The notes: generated from the letters alone by a model not told the origin. DNA of 64,000 bases from Bufo bufo (GCF_905171765.1 NC_053392.1:449784722-449848721), one strand, 5' to 3'. Positions 1 through 11,409 are shown, counted from the stretch's first letter. A program made the numbers and translations.

Positions 1-573
1 CTCTTCACAGATGAAAGCAGGTTCACACTGAGCACATGTGACAGAGTCTGGAGACGCCGTGGAGGACGTTCTGCTGCGTGCAACATCCTCCAGCATGACC
101 GGCTTGGCATTGGGTCAGTAATGGTGTGGGGTGGCATTTCTTTGGAGGGCCGCACAGCACTCCATGTGCTCGCCAGAGGTAGCCTGACTGCCATTAGGTA
201 CCGAGATGAGATCCTCAGACCCCTTGTGAGACCATATGCTGGTGCGGTTGGCCCTGGGTTCCTCCTAATGCAAGACAATGCTAGACCTCATGTGGCTGGA
301 GTGTGTCAGCAGTTCCTGCAAGACGAAGGCATTGATGCTATGGACTGGCCCGCCCGTTCCCCAGACCTGAATCCAATTGAGCACATCTGGGACATCATGT
401 CTCGCTCTATCCACCAACGTCACGTTGCACCACAGACTGTCCAGGAGTTGGCAGATGCTTTAGTCCAGGTCTGGGAGGAGAACCCTCAGGAGACCGTCCG
501 CCACCTCATCAGGAGCATGCACAGGCATTGTAGGGAGGTCATACAGGCACGTGGAGGCCACACACACTACTGA
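1..573 (+). CDS. Tc1-like transposase, C-terminal part (DD34E)
   Basis: The frame is open from base 1 to the stop at 573, about 190 residues. It encodes the catalytic domain of a Tc1-type transposase, a nuclear cut-and-paste enzyme that inserts at TA. Visible motifs are FTDESRF (first Asp), LMQDNARPH (second Asp) and [12 protein letters not shown] (catalytic Glu); 34 residues separate the second Asp from the Glu, the DD34E signature. The paired-type DNA-binding domain is upstream of the window. No stop or frameshift is visible here, unlike the copy at 41888-42902, which has lost frame twice. Whether the missing half is intact cannot be judged. Confidence 0.9.
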   Translation, partial: LFTDESRFTLSTCDRVWRRRGGRSAACNILQHDRLGIGSVMVWGGISLEGRTALHVLARGSLTAIRYRDEILRPLVRPYAGAVGPGFLLMQDNARPHVAGVCQQFLQDEGIDAMDWPARSPDLNPIEHIWDIMSRSIHQRHVAPQTVQELADALVQVWEENPQETVRHLIRSMHRHCREVIQARGGHTHY

Positions 574-645
574 GCCTCATTTTGACTTGTTTTAAGGACA
601 TTACATCAAAGTTGGATCAGCCTGTAGTGTGTTTTTCCACTTTAA

Positions 646-1381
646 AGGGCTTCTGTCACCCCACTAAAGTGATTTTTTTTTTTTGGGCTAGTTAAATTAG
701 TTATATTGCGATATATGAAAATATAATTGTGTTACTTACTTTGATCCAGCAGTTTCTGCAAAAAACAAAGTTTTATAATATGTAAATTCGGTCTCTACCA
801 GCAAGTAGGGCGGCTACTTGCTGGTAGCTGCTGCAGAAATCCGCCCCCTCGTCGTGTTGATTGGCAGGGCCAGCCGGGATCTCCTCCTCCGGCCAGCCCT
901 GTCGTAATTTCAAAAATCGCGCGCCTGTGTTGATTCGGCGCAGGCGCTCTGAGATGAGAAGGCTCGTCTCCTCAGAACTCCCTCAGTGCGCCTGCGCCGA
1001 TGACATCACCGAAATAGAAGACGTCATCGGCGCAGGCGCACTGAGGGAGTGCTGAGGAGACGAGTCTCCTCATCTCAGAGCGCCTGCGCCGAATTAACAC
1101 AGGCGCGCGATTTTTGAAATGCCGACAGGGCTGGCCGGAGGAGGAGATCCCGGCTGGCCCTGTCAATCAACACGACGAGGGGGCGGATTTCTGCAGCAGC
1201 TACCAGCAAGTAGCCGCCCTACTTGCTGGTAGAGACCGAATTTACATATGATAAAACTTCGTTTGTTGCAGAAACTGCTGGATCAAAGTAAGTAACACAA
1301 TTATATTTTCATATATCGCAATATAACTAATTTAACTAGCCCAAAAAAAAAAAATCACTTTAGTGGGGTGACAGAAGCCCT
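646..1381. mobile_element. Palindromic TTAA-target MITE (Kolobok-like)
   Basis: This 736-bp insertion is flanked by TTAA on both sides (642-645 and 1382-1385). The empty site survives at about 42970, where one TTAA is present, so the borders are exact. Termini are AGGGCTTCTGTCACC and its complement. The whole element is nearly a perfect inverted repeat centred near 1018, with arms containing GC-rich segments and the tract CTTGCTGGTAG. There is no coding capacity. TTAA duplication fits Kolobok or piggyBac; the termini look more Kolobok-like, which is an inference. Confidence 0.85.
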
Positions 1382-1623
1382 TTAATTTTGAGTGTGACTC
1401 CAAATCCAGACCTCTATGGGTTGAAAAATTTGATTTCCATTTTTAAATTTTTGTGTGATTTTGTTGTCAGCACATTCAACTATGTAAAGAACAAAGTATT
1501 TCAGAAGAATATTTAATTAACTCAGATCTAGGATGTGTTATTTTTGGGTTCCCTTTATTTTTTTGAGCAGTGTATTTTTGGGCCTTATCCTCAGAATGGG
1601 TCTAACTAAAAAAAAATGTATTG

Positions 1624-2809
1624 CGGTCCTATTGGTCTAAAGACCCAATACATTACATGCCCATGTTCTCTGCTGCTATGTCCAGGGCACGTTTTGAGGT
1701 CATCATGCGCTTTATGCATTTCACTGACAATTAAACCTGTCATCCAAGAGGCCACCCTGCTTATGACCAGCTCCACAAAATTCGACCCCTCATAGACCAT
1801 TTGTCATCCAGGTTTGCAGATGTGTATACCCCCAATCAGAACATCTGCATAGACGAGTCCCTTGTACATTTTACCGAGCGCCTTGGCATCAAACAGTACA
1901 TCCTCAGCAAGTGCGCCCGGCATGGGGTCAAACTGTATAGGCTCTGTGAAAGGGCCACAGGCTATACATATCATTTTAGGGTCTATGAGGGAAAAGACGG
2001 TCGGATGCCCTGACTACCTGGGGAGCAGTGGCAAGATTATCTGGGACTTGGTGTTACCCTTACTCCACAAGGGGTACCACTTATACGTGGACAATTTTTA
2101 CACAAGCGTGGCCCTCTTTCGGAACTTACATATAGTCGGAATTCAATGCTGTGGCACCGCGCGACCTAGTCGCCGGGGCTTCCCCCAACGGCTCGTTAAT
2201 ACCCAACTTGCATGGGGGGAGAGGGCTGCCTTGTGTGACCAAGAACTGCTTGCGGTGAAGTGGAGGGACAAGAGGGACGTTTACCTTCTGTCCACCATTC
2301 ACGCAGACACGACTGTACAAATTGAAAGGGCAACTGGAGTCATTGAGAAATGCCTCTCTGTCCACGACTATAACCTTCACATGGGAGGGGTGGACTTCAA
2401 TGACCAGATGTTGGCTCCCTATTTAGTGTCCCGCCGCACCAGACGCTGGTATAAGAAGGTGTCTGTTTATTTAGTTCAATTGGCTGTGTATAATAGTTTT
2501 GTTCTCTACAGTAAGGCTGAGAGAACGGGATCCTTCCTAAAATTCCAGGAAGAGATCATTTCAGAACTCCTGTATCCAGGAGGGTCCGTGCCCCAAGTCC
2601 CTGATGTAGTTAGCCGGCTACATGACAGACACTTCCCGAGTGTCTATGCTGGTACCCCAACTCACCGTTCCGCAAGAAAAAGATGTTGTGTCTGTAGCAG
2701 GGCTGGAATAAGGCGTGACACCACCTTTTTTTGTCCTGACTGTCCTGACCAGCCTGCCCTATGCATAGAGGAGTGTTTCCGCAAGTACCACACACAGGTA
2801 CACTATTAG
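1624..2809 (+). pseudogene. piggyBac transposase (PGBD-type), N-terminally truncated
   Basis: The frame starting at 1624 encodes YWSKDPIHYMPMFSAA followed by MRFMHFTDN, typical of DDE_Tnp_1_7 (piggyBac) transposases. The three catalytic Asp motifs are present: CIDESL, LYVDNFYTS and GGVDFNDQM. The C-terminus has a Cys-rich zinc-binding domain (CCVC, CPDCPDQPALC). An in-frame TAA at 1732-1734 breaks the first part, and a frameshift near 2005-2010 moves the frame from the segment ending at 2013 to the one running to 2809. The N-terminal third is missing because of the Tc1 insertion. The enzyme would have cut and pasted DNA at TTAA. It cannot be functional as it stands. Confidence 0.9.
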
Positions 2810-2974
2810 TGTAGGGATCACGTGACACAGGACAGGCACACAGGGGTCTTAGGGCCCGTATGCTCAATATAAGGAGAATAGCAGAAACTCCTAATGCTGG
2901 CCATACATGTAATGATTGTGGAGACCCTCAAATGCCAGGGCAGTACAAACACCTCATTTTGGAAATGACACCCC

Positions 2975-3900
2975 AAGGTATTCGCTGAGGGGCATATTGA
3001 GTCCATAAAAGATTGAACTTTTTGTCACAAGTTAGCAGAAAGGGAGACTTTGTGAGAAAAAAATAAAATAAATCAACTTCCGCAAACTTGTGCCCAAAAA
3101 AAAAAATCTTATATGAACTCGCCATGCCCCTCACGGAATACCTTGGGGTGTCTTTCCAAAATGGGGTCACATGTGGGGTATTTATACTGCCCTGGCATTT
3201 TAGGGGCCCTAAAGCGTGAGAAGAAGTCTGGAATCCAAATGTCTAAAAATGCCCTCCTAAAAGGTACTCATTGGAATTTGGGCCCCTTTGCGCACCTAGG
3301 CTGCAAAAAAGTGTCACACGTGGTATCGCCGTACTCAGGAGAAGTAGGGCAATGTGTTTTGGGGTGTCTTTTCACACATACCCATCCTGTGTGTGAGAAA
3401 TATCTCTGTAAATGACAACTTTTTCAATTTTTTATGCAAAGTTGTCAATTTACAGAGATATTTCTCTCACCCAGCATGGGTATATGTAAAAATACACACC
3501 AAAACACATTTCCCTACTTCTTCTGAGTACGGCGATACCACATGTGTGACACTTTTTTGCAGCCTAGGTGCGTAAAGGGGCCAAAAGTCCAACGAGTACC
3601 TTTAGGCTTTACAGGGTTGCTCACAATTTAGCCCCGCCTAAAATGCCAGAACAGTAAACACACCCTACAAATGACCCCATTTCGGAAAGTAGACACCCCA
3701 AGGTATTCACTGAGGGGCATAGTGAGTCCGTGGGAGATTTTTATTTTTTTTGCCAGAAGTTAGCAGAAATGGAAACTTTATTATTATATTTTTTTCCTCA
3801 GAAAGTGTCATTTTCCGCTAACCTGTGAAAAAAAATTAAATCATGCATAAACTCACCATGCCCCTCCGCGAATACTTTGGGGTGTCTTCTTTCTAAAATG
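2975..3900. repeat. Inverted and direct repeats in piggyBac 3' region
   Basis: The stretch 3305-3425 pairs with 3436-3562 as an imperfect hairpin centred near 3430; both arms carry the words 'ggtatcgccgtactc' and 'gtgtgagaaatatctctgta' or their complements. Further copies of 'catgcccct...aatacctTGGGGTGTC' occur at about 2975, 3119, 3690 and 3858 in both orientations. There are no genes here, only short chance frames. Confidence 0.6.
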
Positions 3901-4473
3901 GGGTCATTTGGGGGGTATTTATACTATCCTGGCATTCTAGCACCTCAAGAAACATGACAGGTGCTCAGAAAGTCAGAGCTGCTTCAAAATGCGGAAATTT
4001 ACATTTTTGTACCATAGTTTGTAAATGCTATAACTTTTGCGCAAACCAATAAATATACACTTATTGGATTTTTTTTTTATCAAAGACATGTAGCACAATA
4101 AATTCTGACACAAACTTGTATAGAAATGTAATTATATTTGAACAATTTTACCAGAAAAATTTAAAAATACACTTTTCTTGAGAAAATTTGCGGTCTTTTT
4201 TTATTAATACCAGAAAAACGAAAAATCTCAGCAGAAATCAAATGAAAGCTGTATTTGTGAGAAGAAAAGGAGGTAAAATTCATTTGGGTGCCAAGTTGCA
4301 TGACCAAGCAATAAACCGTTAAAGTTGTGAAGTGCCGATTTGTAAAAAAGGGCCTGGTCACTAGGGGGGTATAAACCTGTGGTCCTTAAGTGGTTAAGTT
4401 TGGTTTGTTTTCCCTTGGCTGCTGGAAGCTGTACCTATTTTTGTTTTGTAAAATAGACATCTGTTTTATTTAA

Positions 4474-6902
4474 CCCTTCCCGACTGCAATCCGTTTATAT
4501 ACGTGATATTTGCACATGCCCCGTGCAGCTATCACGTCTATAAACGTCAAGCCAGTTCCTTAATCCAAGCACTGCAAAGCGCTCTACAGATCAGAGCCTG
4601 AAATCAGGTAGTGTTCCTCATGCCCCCCCCTTGTGTCCGCCTGCCGCTGAAGCTCATCTCCTGCCTCCTGCTGTCCGCCCCCTCCCCGCCCCATACATTC
4701 CTCCAGCCCCAGCCTCCCTCAATGTTGGCGGCCGAACCCCATCTCCTTTCCAGCGCTGCCCCTGGTCCCCCTGCTGTGTGTGATGGCGGCGGCTCCATTC
4801 CTGAGCGGCCGCGGCATCTATGGGGTTAATAGAGGGAGGGGGCTCCCTCTCTCCACCATCGGGGCTGCTGCGCTGCGGTGGCAGCGCCCGATGGTTGCCA
4901 TGGCAACTGGACGCTTTCCAAAAGCGTCCGCTGTTGCCACCTACAGGGCATCTGAAAGTATTATACTTTGCAATGCAAGAGCATTGCAAAGTATAGTACA
5001 GCCATCAGCCCCACTGGATCTTCAAGATCCAAGCGGGACTTGCTAAAAAAAAAAAAGTGAAAATAATAAAAGTAAAAATAAATAAATATGTAAATTTTAA
5101 AAATTAAATTACCTTTTCCTATAAAAAAAAATATTTAAAAATATACACATATTATTAGGTATCACTGCGTCCGTAACGACCGTCTCTATAAATATATCAC
5201 ATGATAGACCCCGTCCGATAAACACCATAAAAAAATAAAAACAAAAACTGTGTAAAAAAAAGCCATTTTTGTCACCTTACGTCACAAAAAGTGCAACAAC
5301 AAGCGATCAAAAAGGCTTATGACCCCCAAAATAGTACCAATCAAACGTCACCTCATCCCGCAAAAAATTATACCCTATTTAAGACAATCGCCCAAAAAAT
5401 AAAAAAGCTATGGCTCTCAGACTATGGAGACACTAAAACATCATTTTTTTTGGTTTCAGAAATGCTATTATTGTGTAAAACTTAAATAAATTAAAAAAAG
5501 TATACATATTAGGTATTGCCTCAGATAAACGCTGTAAAAATAAATACTGTTCCAAAACAGCACATTTTTTGGTCTCCTTTCCCCATAAAGTGTAATAATG
5601 AATGATCAAAAAATCTTATGTACCCAAAAATGGTACCAATAAAAACCTCAACTCTTTCTGCAAAAAACGAGCCCCTGCACAATACGATCGGCAGAAAAAT
5701 AAAAAACATATGGCGTTCAGAAAATGGACACACAAAAACATAATTTCTTTTTTAAAAATGCTTCATTATGTAAAACTGAAACAAACAAAGCAAGTAGACA
5801 TATTTGATATCATTGCGTCCGTAACAACCTGCTCTATAAAAATAGCACATTATCTACCCTGTCAGATGAATCTTGTAAAAAAAAAAAAAAAAACTGTGCC
5901 AAAACAGCCTTGCCTCACAAAAAAACTTAATATAGAGCAATTAAAAATCATGTACACCAAAATAGTACCAATAAAACTGGCACCTTATCCCCTAGTTTCC
6001 AAAATAGGGTCACTTTTTGGGAGTTTCTACTGTATGGGTGCATCAGGGGGGGTTTAAATGGGACAAGGCATCTAAAACCAGTCCAGCAAAATCTGCCTTC
6101 CAAAAATCATACGGCGTTCCTTTCCTTCTGCGCCCTACCGTGCGCCCTTACATCAGTTTACGACCACATGTGGGGTGTTTCTGTAAACCGCAGAATCAGG
6201 GTAATAAATATTGAGTTTTGTTTGGCTGTTAACCCTCAATGTGTTAAAGAAAAAAATTAAATAAAATGGAAAATCTGCCAAAAAAGTGAAATTTAGAAAT
6301 TTCATCTCCATTTTCCTTTAATTCTTGTGGAACACCTAAAGGGTTAACAAAGTTTGTAAAATCAGTTTTGAGTTACTTGAGGGTTGTAGTTTCTACAATG
6401 GGGTAATTTATGGGGGGTTTCCACTTTGTAAGCCCCACAAAGTGACTTTAGTCCTGAATTGGTCCTTAAAAAGTGGGTTTTGGAAATTTTCTTAAAAATT
6501 TTAAGAACTGCTTCTAAACTTCTAAGCCTTCTAACAGCCTAAAAAAATAAAATGACATTTCCAAAATGATGCCAACATAAAGTAGACATATGGGAAATGT
6601 TAAGCAATAAATATTTTATTAGGTATGACTTTCTGTTTTAGAAGCAGAGAAATTTACATTTAGAAAATTGTGAATTTTTCAAAATTTTTGGTAAATTTGG
6701 GATTTTTTCATAAATAAAGGTGAAATATATTGACTCAAATTTTTGACTATCATGAAGTACAATATGTCACGAGAAAACAATCTCAGAATGGCTTGGATAA
6801 ATAAAAGTGTTCCAAAGCTATTACAACATAAAGTGACGCATTTCAGATTTGTAAATTTTGACCTGGAGACTGGGGCATCAATGACCCTTGGTCATGAAAG
6901 GG
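4474..6902. mobile_element. Non-autonomous piggyBac-like element (TTAA target)
   Basis: TTAA at 4470-4473 and 6903-6906 flank a 2.4-kb block beginning CCCTTCCCGAC and ending GGTCATGAAAGGG, so the outer CCCTT/AAGGG repeats are inverted. The interior is AT-rich, with repeated phrases such as 'cataaaaaaataaaaac' and 'aatagtaccaat', and no transposase. The same phrases occur in the elements at 10454-11405 and 57052-58342 and at 60343-60752, so this is a family present several times in the window. The short frames inside show no known protein motif. Confidence 0.65.
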
Positions 6903-7050
6903 TTAACCCTGGGATGGCTCATGCACCTGGTTTATTGGAGCGATCTTCCCCCATATTACAATTGGTGTCGGATGCGGGCAGGGCATGAAAGCCACAAAAG
7001 CTGTTTAAATCATAAAAAGTGACATTTAAAGAGACAGTACCCTGTTTTGC

Positions 7051-8089
7051 ATGTTGGGTGAAATCTCTGCAAGTTGCAAGAAAAGACAGGAGAAGGTTAT
7101 GAAAGCCCTGCTGCAAGCCACTGCAACTCAGCAGAAAGCTTTGGTGGGTCAGCAGCAGGCCACAGTAGAGGCAACCCGCTGCCATGAGGAAGCAATGATA
7201 GCGCAGCAAGAGACAAACCGTGTGCTGATTGCTCAGCTTATGGCACATCAGGAAGCTACACAAGCTCAGGTAGCTGTGTTAAAGGAGGCTGTACAACAGT
7301 TGGCTCAAAGATAAGTGCAAGCGAACAATGCCGCTGGGCCCCAAGTTGCTGTAAGAGCCAGCCACCTATTACAAAAACTGACATCTGGTGATGACGTCGA
7401 GGCCTTCCTGTTGACTTTCGAGAGAGTAGCAGAGAGAGAAGGGTGGCCTCAGGACCAATGGGCCAGCATCATCACGCCTTTTCTTATGGGTGACCCTCAA
7501 CAGGCCTATTTAGACCTGCTAGTCAAACTCGTTAAAAACTATGAGCAGCTAAAGGCGGAGATCCTGGCTCAACTGGGGGTAACTACGGCTGTTCGGGCCC
7601 AAAGAGTGCACCGCTGGGGTTACAAGGCTGGCCGTCCACCAAGAGCCCAAATGCATGACCTGGTGCAAGTAGGAAAAAAGTGGCTGCAGCCTGAGAAATT
7701 TATGGGCCTGCAAATTGTGGAACGGGTGGCCATGGACCGGTACCTGTGATCGCTGCCGCATGACCATGCAGCGCTGGGTAAGCCATGGGGACCCTGCAAC
7801 GGCGAATCAGTTGGTGGAACTAGTAGAGCGGTACACCGTAGTGGAGGACTTGCTCGGACCAGCCAAGCACCGGGAACCCACATCGAGAGCAGTACAGCCA
7901 GTTACCGCACCCAGGAGGGGAGCCATCCTGGATTCTGGACCAGAGGTCCCTACAACAGTGCCCTTCGAACCGCGGAGGCTAACTACTGTAAGAAAAATAG
8001 GGGACATACAGTGTTGGCGTTGTCGAGCCTATGGCCATACTCAGACCCAATGCCCTCTACAGCACGAGCCCATGGAATGCGGGACATGA
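7051..8089 (+). pseudogene. Gypsy gag polyprotein
   Basis: The frame at 7051-7749 starts with a Gln-rich coiled-coil-like region and is interrupted by an in-frame TAA at 7312-7314; it continues with a capsid-like segment (SGDDVEAFLLTFERVAEREGW). Frame then shifts to the segment ending at 8089, which has a SCAN/capsid-like helix (ANQLVELVERYTVVEDLLGP) and a zinc knuckle CWRCRAYGHTQTQC (CX2CX4HX4C). Gag forms the virus-like particle and packages element RNA. At least one stop and one frameshift make this a dead copy. Confidence 0.75.
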
Positions 8090-8166
8090 CGGAGAGTCTC
8101 CCTGTACGCACAGCGAGCATGCGTCACACATCTTGACCTAACTGCCGCTCAGTTTGAGTGTGAAAT

Positions 8167-8481
8167 TTGCCGACCAAAGCCCTTTTGGACTCTGGCAGCA
8201 TGGTGACGCTAGTCCACGCCAGAATGATCGGGAGACTCGGCCCCGTAAGTAAGACTCTTCGTGTTGCTTGTATTCATGGGGACACTAAGGAATACCCCTT
8301 AATACCAGTGACTATTGCCCATGGCTGTACTTCCATGACCCAGGAAGTTGGGATAGTGAACAGCCTGATCCATGATGTTATTGTGGGGCGAGACTGTCCG
8401 ATATTTCTAGACCTGTGGAAAAAGTTGCAAAGTGGGTTCCCTGAAAAGTCAAAAAGACTAGAGACTTCAGGATGTGCATGA
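8167..8481 (+). pseudogene. Gypsy aspartic protease
   Basis: The frame contains the retropepsin active-site motif LLDSGSMVTLV near its start and the flap-distal ILG-like motif HDVIVGRDC near residue 72. This is about the length of a retroviral-type protease monomer, which acts as a dimer to cut Gag-Pol. It lies between the gag zinc knuckle and the integrase remnant, the usual order, but the RT that should follow is deleted. Confidence 0.7.
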
Positions 8482-8511
8482 TTTAGGGTCCAGAGCTGAT
8501 CTGACCACTGA

Positions 8512-8528
8512 GGGGGGGGGGGGGGGGG
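8512..8528. repeat. Poly-G tract, 17 bases
   Basis: An uninterrupted run of G at the point where RT/RNase H has been lost from the gypsy remnant. It may be a repair or slippage product, or a polymorphic homopolymer. Confidence 0.9.
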
Positions 8529-8712
8529 AGGCTCCCTGTTACAAGTGGTGTTGCGGGAGGATGAGGAGGAACTCTCCCCACCACAGACCCCAGTCGAGGA
8601 AGACTAGGGGGAGACCTCACCCTAACCAACGTACCCAGACCTGAATGTACCCAAGGGTGCGTTTGGCTCCGCACAGTTACAGGTTCCCTCCTTAACACAT
8701 GCTAGAGAGCAG

Positions 8713-9362
8713 GTGGTGGTTATAAACGGAATCTCACAGGTTCCCGAGGCAGAACTCAGGTTCCATCATTTTGCGCTAAACGGGGACTTGCTGTACAGAG
8801 GGGAAATTATTGAACAGCTACTGGTGCCCCACTCGTATCGGAGACAGCTCCTCGATTTGGCGCATAATGATGCATTAGGCGGACACCTGGGAGCAGAGAA
8901 GACAGAGGCCAGGATAACAGACAGGTTCTACTGGCCTGAGGTAAAGGCAGAGGTCTTGTGCGTCCTGCCCCACGTGCCAGCTAACAGCCCCAGTGTCACA
9001 CTATCGGAACCCCCTGGTACCTTTGCCCATAATAGAGGTACCGTTTTAGCAGATTGCCATGGACCTGGTGGGGCCATTGGTGACATCAGCACATACTAGT
9101 TGTGGTAGATTACGCAACCAGGTACCAAGAGGCGGTCCCATTAAGGAACACCTCCTCTAAGGCCATAGCTCGGGAATTGTTTCAGATGTTCTCCCGCACA
9201 GGGCTGCCCAAGGAGATCTTGACGGACCAGGGCACCCCGTTTATGTCGAAGGTCATGGCGGACCTCTGCAAGCTGTTTCAGATCCGACAGTTGCGGACGT
9301 CCGTCTATCACCTACAGACGGATGGCCTTGTAGAGCGGTTCAACAAAACATTAAAGCTCATA
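8713..9362 (+). pseudogene. Gypsy integrase
   Basis: The first segment (8713-9099) has the H2C2 zinc-finger half HNDALGGHLGAEKT followed by RFYWPEVK; the usual CxxC is degraded to VLCVLPHVPA. The second segment (9102 onward, another frame) carries the catalytic core: MVDYATRYQEAVP, ILTDQGTPF and DGLVERFNKTLK (the final E of DDE). The first catalytic Asp region is damaged at the frameshift near 9095. The element is cut by the Tc1-like insertion immediately after the core. Integrase would insert the cDNA into chromosomes. Confidence 0.8.
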
Positions 9363-10453
9363 CAGGGAGTGCAGAATTATTAGGCAAATGAGTATTTTGA
9401 CCACATCATCCTCTTTATGCATGTTGTCTTACTCCAAGCTGTATAGGCTCGAAAGCCTACTACCAATTAAGCATATTAGGTGATGTGCATCTCTGTAATG
9501 AGAAGGGGTGTGGTCTAATGACATCAACACCCTATATTAGGTGTGCATAATTATTAGGCAACTTCCTTTCCTTTGGCAAAATGGGTCAAAAGAAGGACTT
9601 GACAGGCTCAGAAAAGTCAAAAATAGTGAGATATCTTGCAGAGGGATGCAGCACTCTTAAAATTGCAAAGCTTCTGAAGCGTGATCATCGAACAATCAAG
9701 CGTTTCATTCAAAATAGTCAACAGGGTCGCAAGAAGCGTGTGGAAAAACCAAGGCGCAAAATAACTGCCCATGAACTGAGAAAAGTCAAGCGTGCAGCTG
9801 CCAAGATGCCACTTGCCACCAGTTTGGCCATATTTCAGAGCTGCAACATCACTGGAGTGCCCAAAAGCACAAGGTGTGCAATACTCAGAGACATGGCCAA
9901 GGTAAGAAAGGCAGAAAGACGACCACCACTGAACAAGACACACAAGCTGAAACGTCAAGACTGGGCCAAGAAATATCTCAAGACTGATTTTTCTATGGTT
10001 TTATGGACTGATGAAATGAGAGTGAGTCTTGATGGGCCAGATGGATGGGCCCGTGGCTGGATTGGTAAAGGGCAGAGAGCTCCAGTCCGACTCAGACGCC
10101 AGCAAGGTGGAGGTGGAGTACTGGTTTGGGCTGGTATCATCAAAGATGAGCTTGTGGGGCCTTTTCGGGTTGAGGATGGAGTCAAGCTCAACTCCCAGTC
10201 CTACTGCCAGTTTCTGGAAGACACCTTCTTCAAGCAGTGGTACAGGAAGAAGTCTGCATCCTTCAAGAAAAACATGATTTCCATGCAGGACAATGCTCCA
10301 TCACACGCGTCCAAGTACTCCACAGCGTGGCTGGCAAGAAAGGGTATAAAATAAGAAAATCTAATGACATGGCCTCCTTGTTCACCTGATCTGAACTCCA
10401 TTGAGAACCTGTGGTCCATCATCAAATGTGAGATTTACAAGGAGGGAAAATTG
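9363..10453 (+). mobile_element. Tc1-like transposon, 3' end lost (DD37E spacing)
   Basis: It begins just after TA (9361-9362) with CAGGGAGTGCAGAATTATTA, a terminal sequence I recognise from many anuran copies, followed by a 5' UTR and transposase. The 3' end is replaced by a TTAA-element fragment from about 10454. It sits in the gypsy integrase gene. Confidence 0.85.
9581..10450 (+). pseudogene. Tc1-like transposase, internal stop, 3' truncated
   Basis: ATG at 9581 opens 257 codons to an in-frame TAA (10352-10354); the same frame then continues with MTWPPCSPDLNSIENLWSII to about 10450. The N-terminus has the helix-turn-helix DNA-binding region (LTGSEKSKIVRYLAEGCS, then HRTIKRFI). Catalytic motifs are LWTDEMRVSLDGPDGW (first Asp), SMQDNAPSHASK (second Asp) and SPDLNSIENLW (Glu). 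Counting the stop as one residue, 37 positions separate the second Asp from the Glu, which matches the DD37E subgroup and differs from the other copies here. The last about 40 residues are missing. A single base change separates the visible part from an open frame. Confidence 0.85.
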
Positions 10454-11405
10454 TTTATTTAGCACAGTTTTTATTTTTTATGGTGTTCATCTGAGGGGTT
10501 AGGCCATGTGATATGTTTATAGATCCAGGCGATACGGACGCGGCGATACCTAATATGTATACTTTTTTTTATTTATGTAAGTTTTACACAATAACAGCTT
10601 TTTTAAAACAAAACAAATGATGTTTTAGTGTCTCCATATTCTGAGCCATAGTTTTTTATTTTTTGGGCAATTGTCTCAGGCAGGGGCTCATTTTTTGTGG
10701 GATGAGGTGACGGTTAGATTGGTACTATTTTGGTGGGCATACGCCTTTTTGATCGCTTGCCGTTGTACTATTTGTGATGTAAGGTGACAAAAAATGGTTT
10801 ATTTAGCACAGTTTTTATTTTTTATGGTGTTCATCTGAGGGGTTAGGTCATGTGATATGTTTATAGAGCCGGTCGATACAGACGCGGCGATACCTAATAT
10901 GTCTACTTTCCCCCCCCCCCCTATTTTTTACCAATTGTCTCTAACTTTATTTGGGGAAAATGAAGTTTTTGTTTATTTTTACTTAAAACTTAATTTTTTG
11001 GGGGGAAAACTTTATTTTTTTAACTTTATTTTTTGTCCCACTTTGGGACTTCAACTTTTGGGGGTCTAATCCCCTTTACAATGCATTCCAATACTTCTGT
11101 ATTGGAATGCATTGGCTGTATGAGTAATACAGTGTGTATTACACATGCAGCTTCCGGCCTGTGAGATCCAGGGTGCTGGATCTCACAGGCTCGTCACAGG
11201 AAGGCATCGCGCTGCCTTCCATGCCATCGGGTCCCCCCTACAGCCCCACAGGGACCCGATGGCACCGTCGCCCGCCGCAACCTGTAAAAGCCGCAAACCG
11301 CTGGTCTGAATTGACCTGTGGTTTGCGGCGATCGCCGACACGGTGCCAGGCGGCAGTGATCGGAAATACACATGACGTACCGGTACGTCATGTGTCCGCA
11401 AGAGG
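10454..11405. mobile_element. TTAA-type non-autonomous element, one end only
   Basis: The block ends in AGAGG next to TTAA (11406-11409) and shares phrases (in complement) with 4474-6902, for example 'gatcgcttg' and 'ggtactattttggt'. Bases 10454-10797 and 10798-11141 begin as a near-exact tandem duplication of 344-bp period ('tttatttagcacag...gatacctaatatgt' twice) before diverging. The other terminus is absent at the junction with the Tc1-like element, so the piece is truncated. It has no gene. Confidence 0.6.
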
Positions 11406-11409
11406 TTAA

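Larger units (their letters stand above)
1..1574 (+). mobile_element. Tc1-like DNA transposon, copy A, 5' part beyond window
   Basis: The sequence from base 1 matches the internal and 3' part of the complete copy at 41591-43161 almost base for base, and it ends with the same terminal sequence (gagcagtg followed by TA, the Tc1 target). The left terminal repeat and the transposase N-terminus lie outside the window. It is interrupted at 646-1381 by a MITE; without it, the flanks join exactly as in the other copy. It sits in a piggyBac transposase gene, so it is younger than that element. Confidence 0.9.
1575..4393 (+). mobile_element. piggyBac-type transposon, 5' end lost
   Basis: A transposase pseudogene is followed by about 1.6 kb of non-coding sequence that ends in GGTCCTTAAGTGG and then TTAA (4394-4397), the piggyBac target. 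The 5' part was separated by the Tc1 insertion at 1574 and lies outside the window. The 3' region contains several direct and inverted copies of a segment around 'ccatgcccct...ggggtgtct'. Confidence 0.8.
6907..9362 (+). mobile_element. Ty3/gypsy retrotransposon remnant, RT/RNase H deleted
   Basis: A short LTR remnant is followed by a primer-binding-site-like sequence near 6961 (TTGGTGTCGGATGCGGG), then gag, protease and integrase remnants in order. Between protease (ending 8481) and integrase (8713) only 230 bp remain, so RT and RNase H are gone. A run of 17 G bases (8512-8528) lies at this junction. The 3' end is cut by the Tc1-like insertion at 9363, and no 3' LTR is recognisable after it. 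Confidence 0.8.

Noticed and set aside
861..1166. Two matching 64-codon frames on opposite strands
   Set aside because: They are the two arms of the palindromic MITE.
4611..5046. Overlapping frames on both strands in a GC-rich stretch
   Set aside because: They lie inside a TTAA element, show no domain and are typical chance frames in GC-rich DNA.
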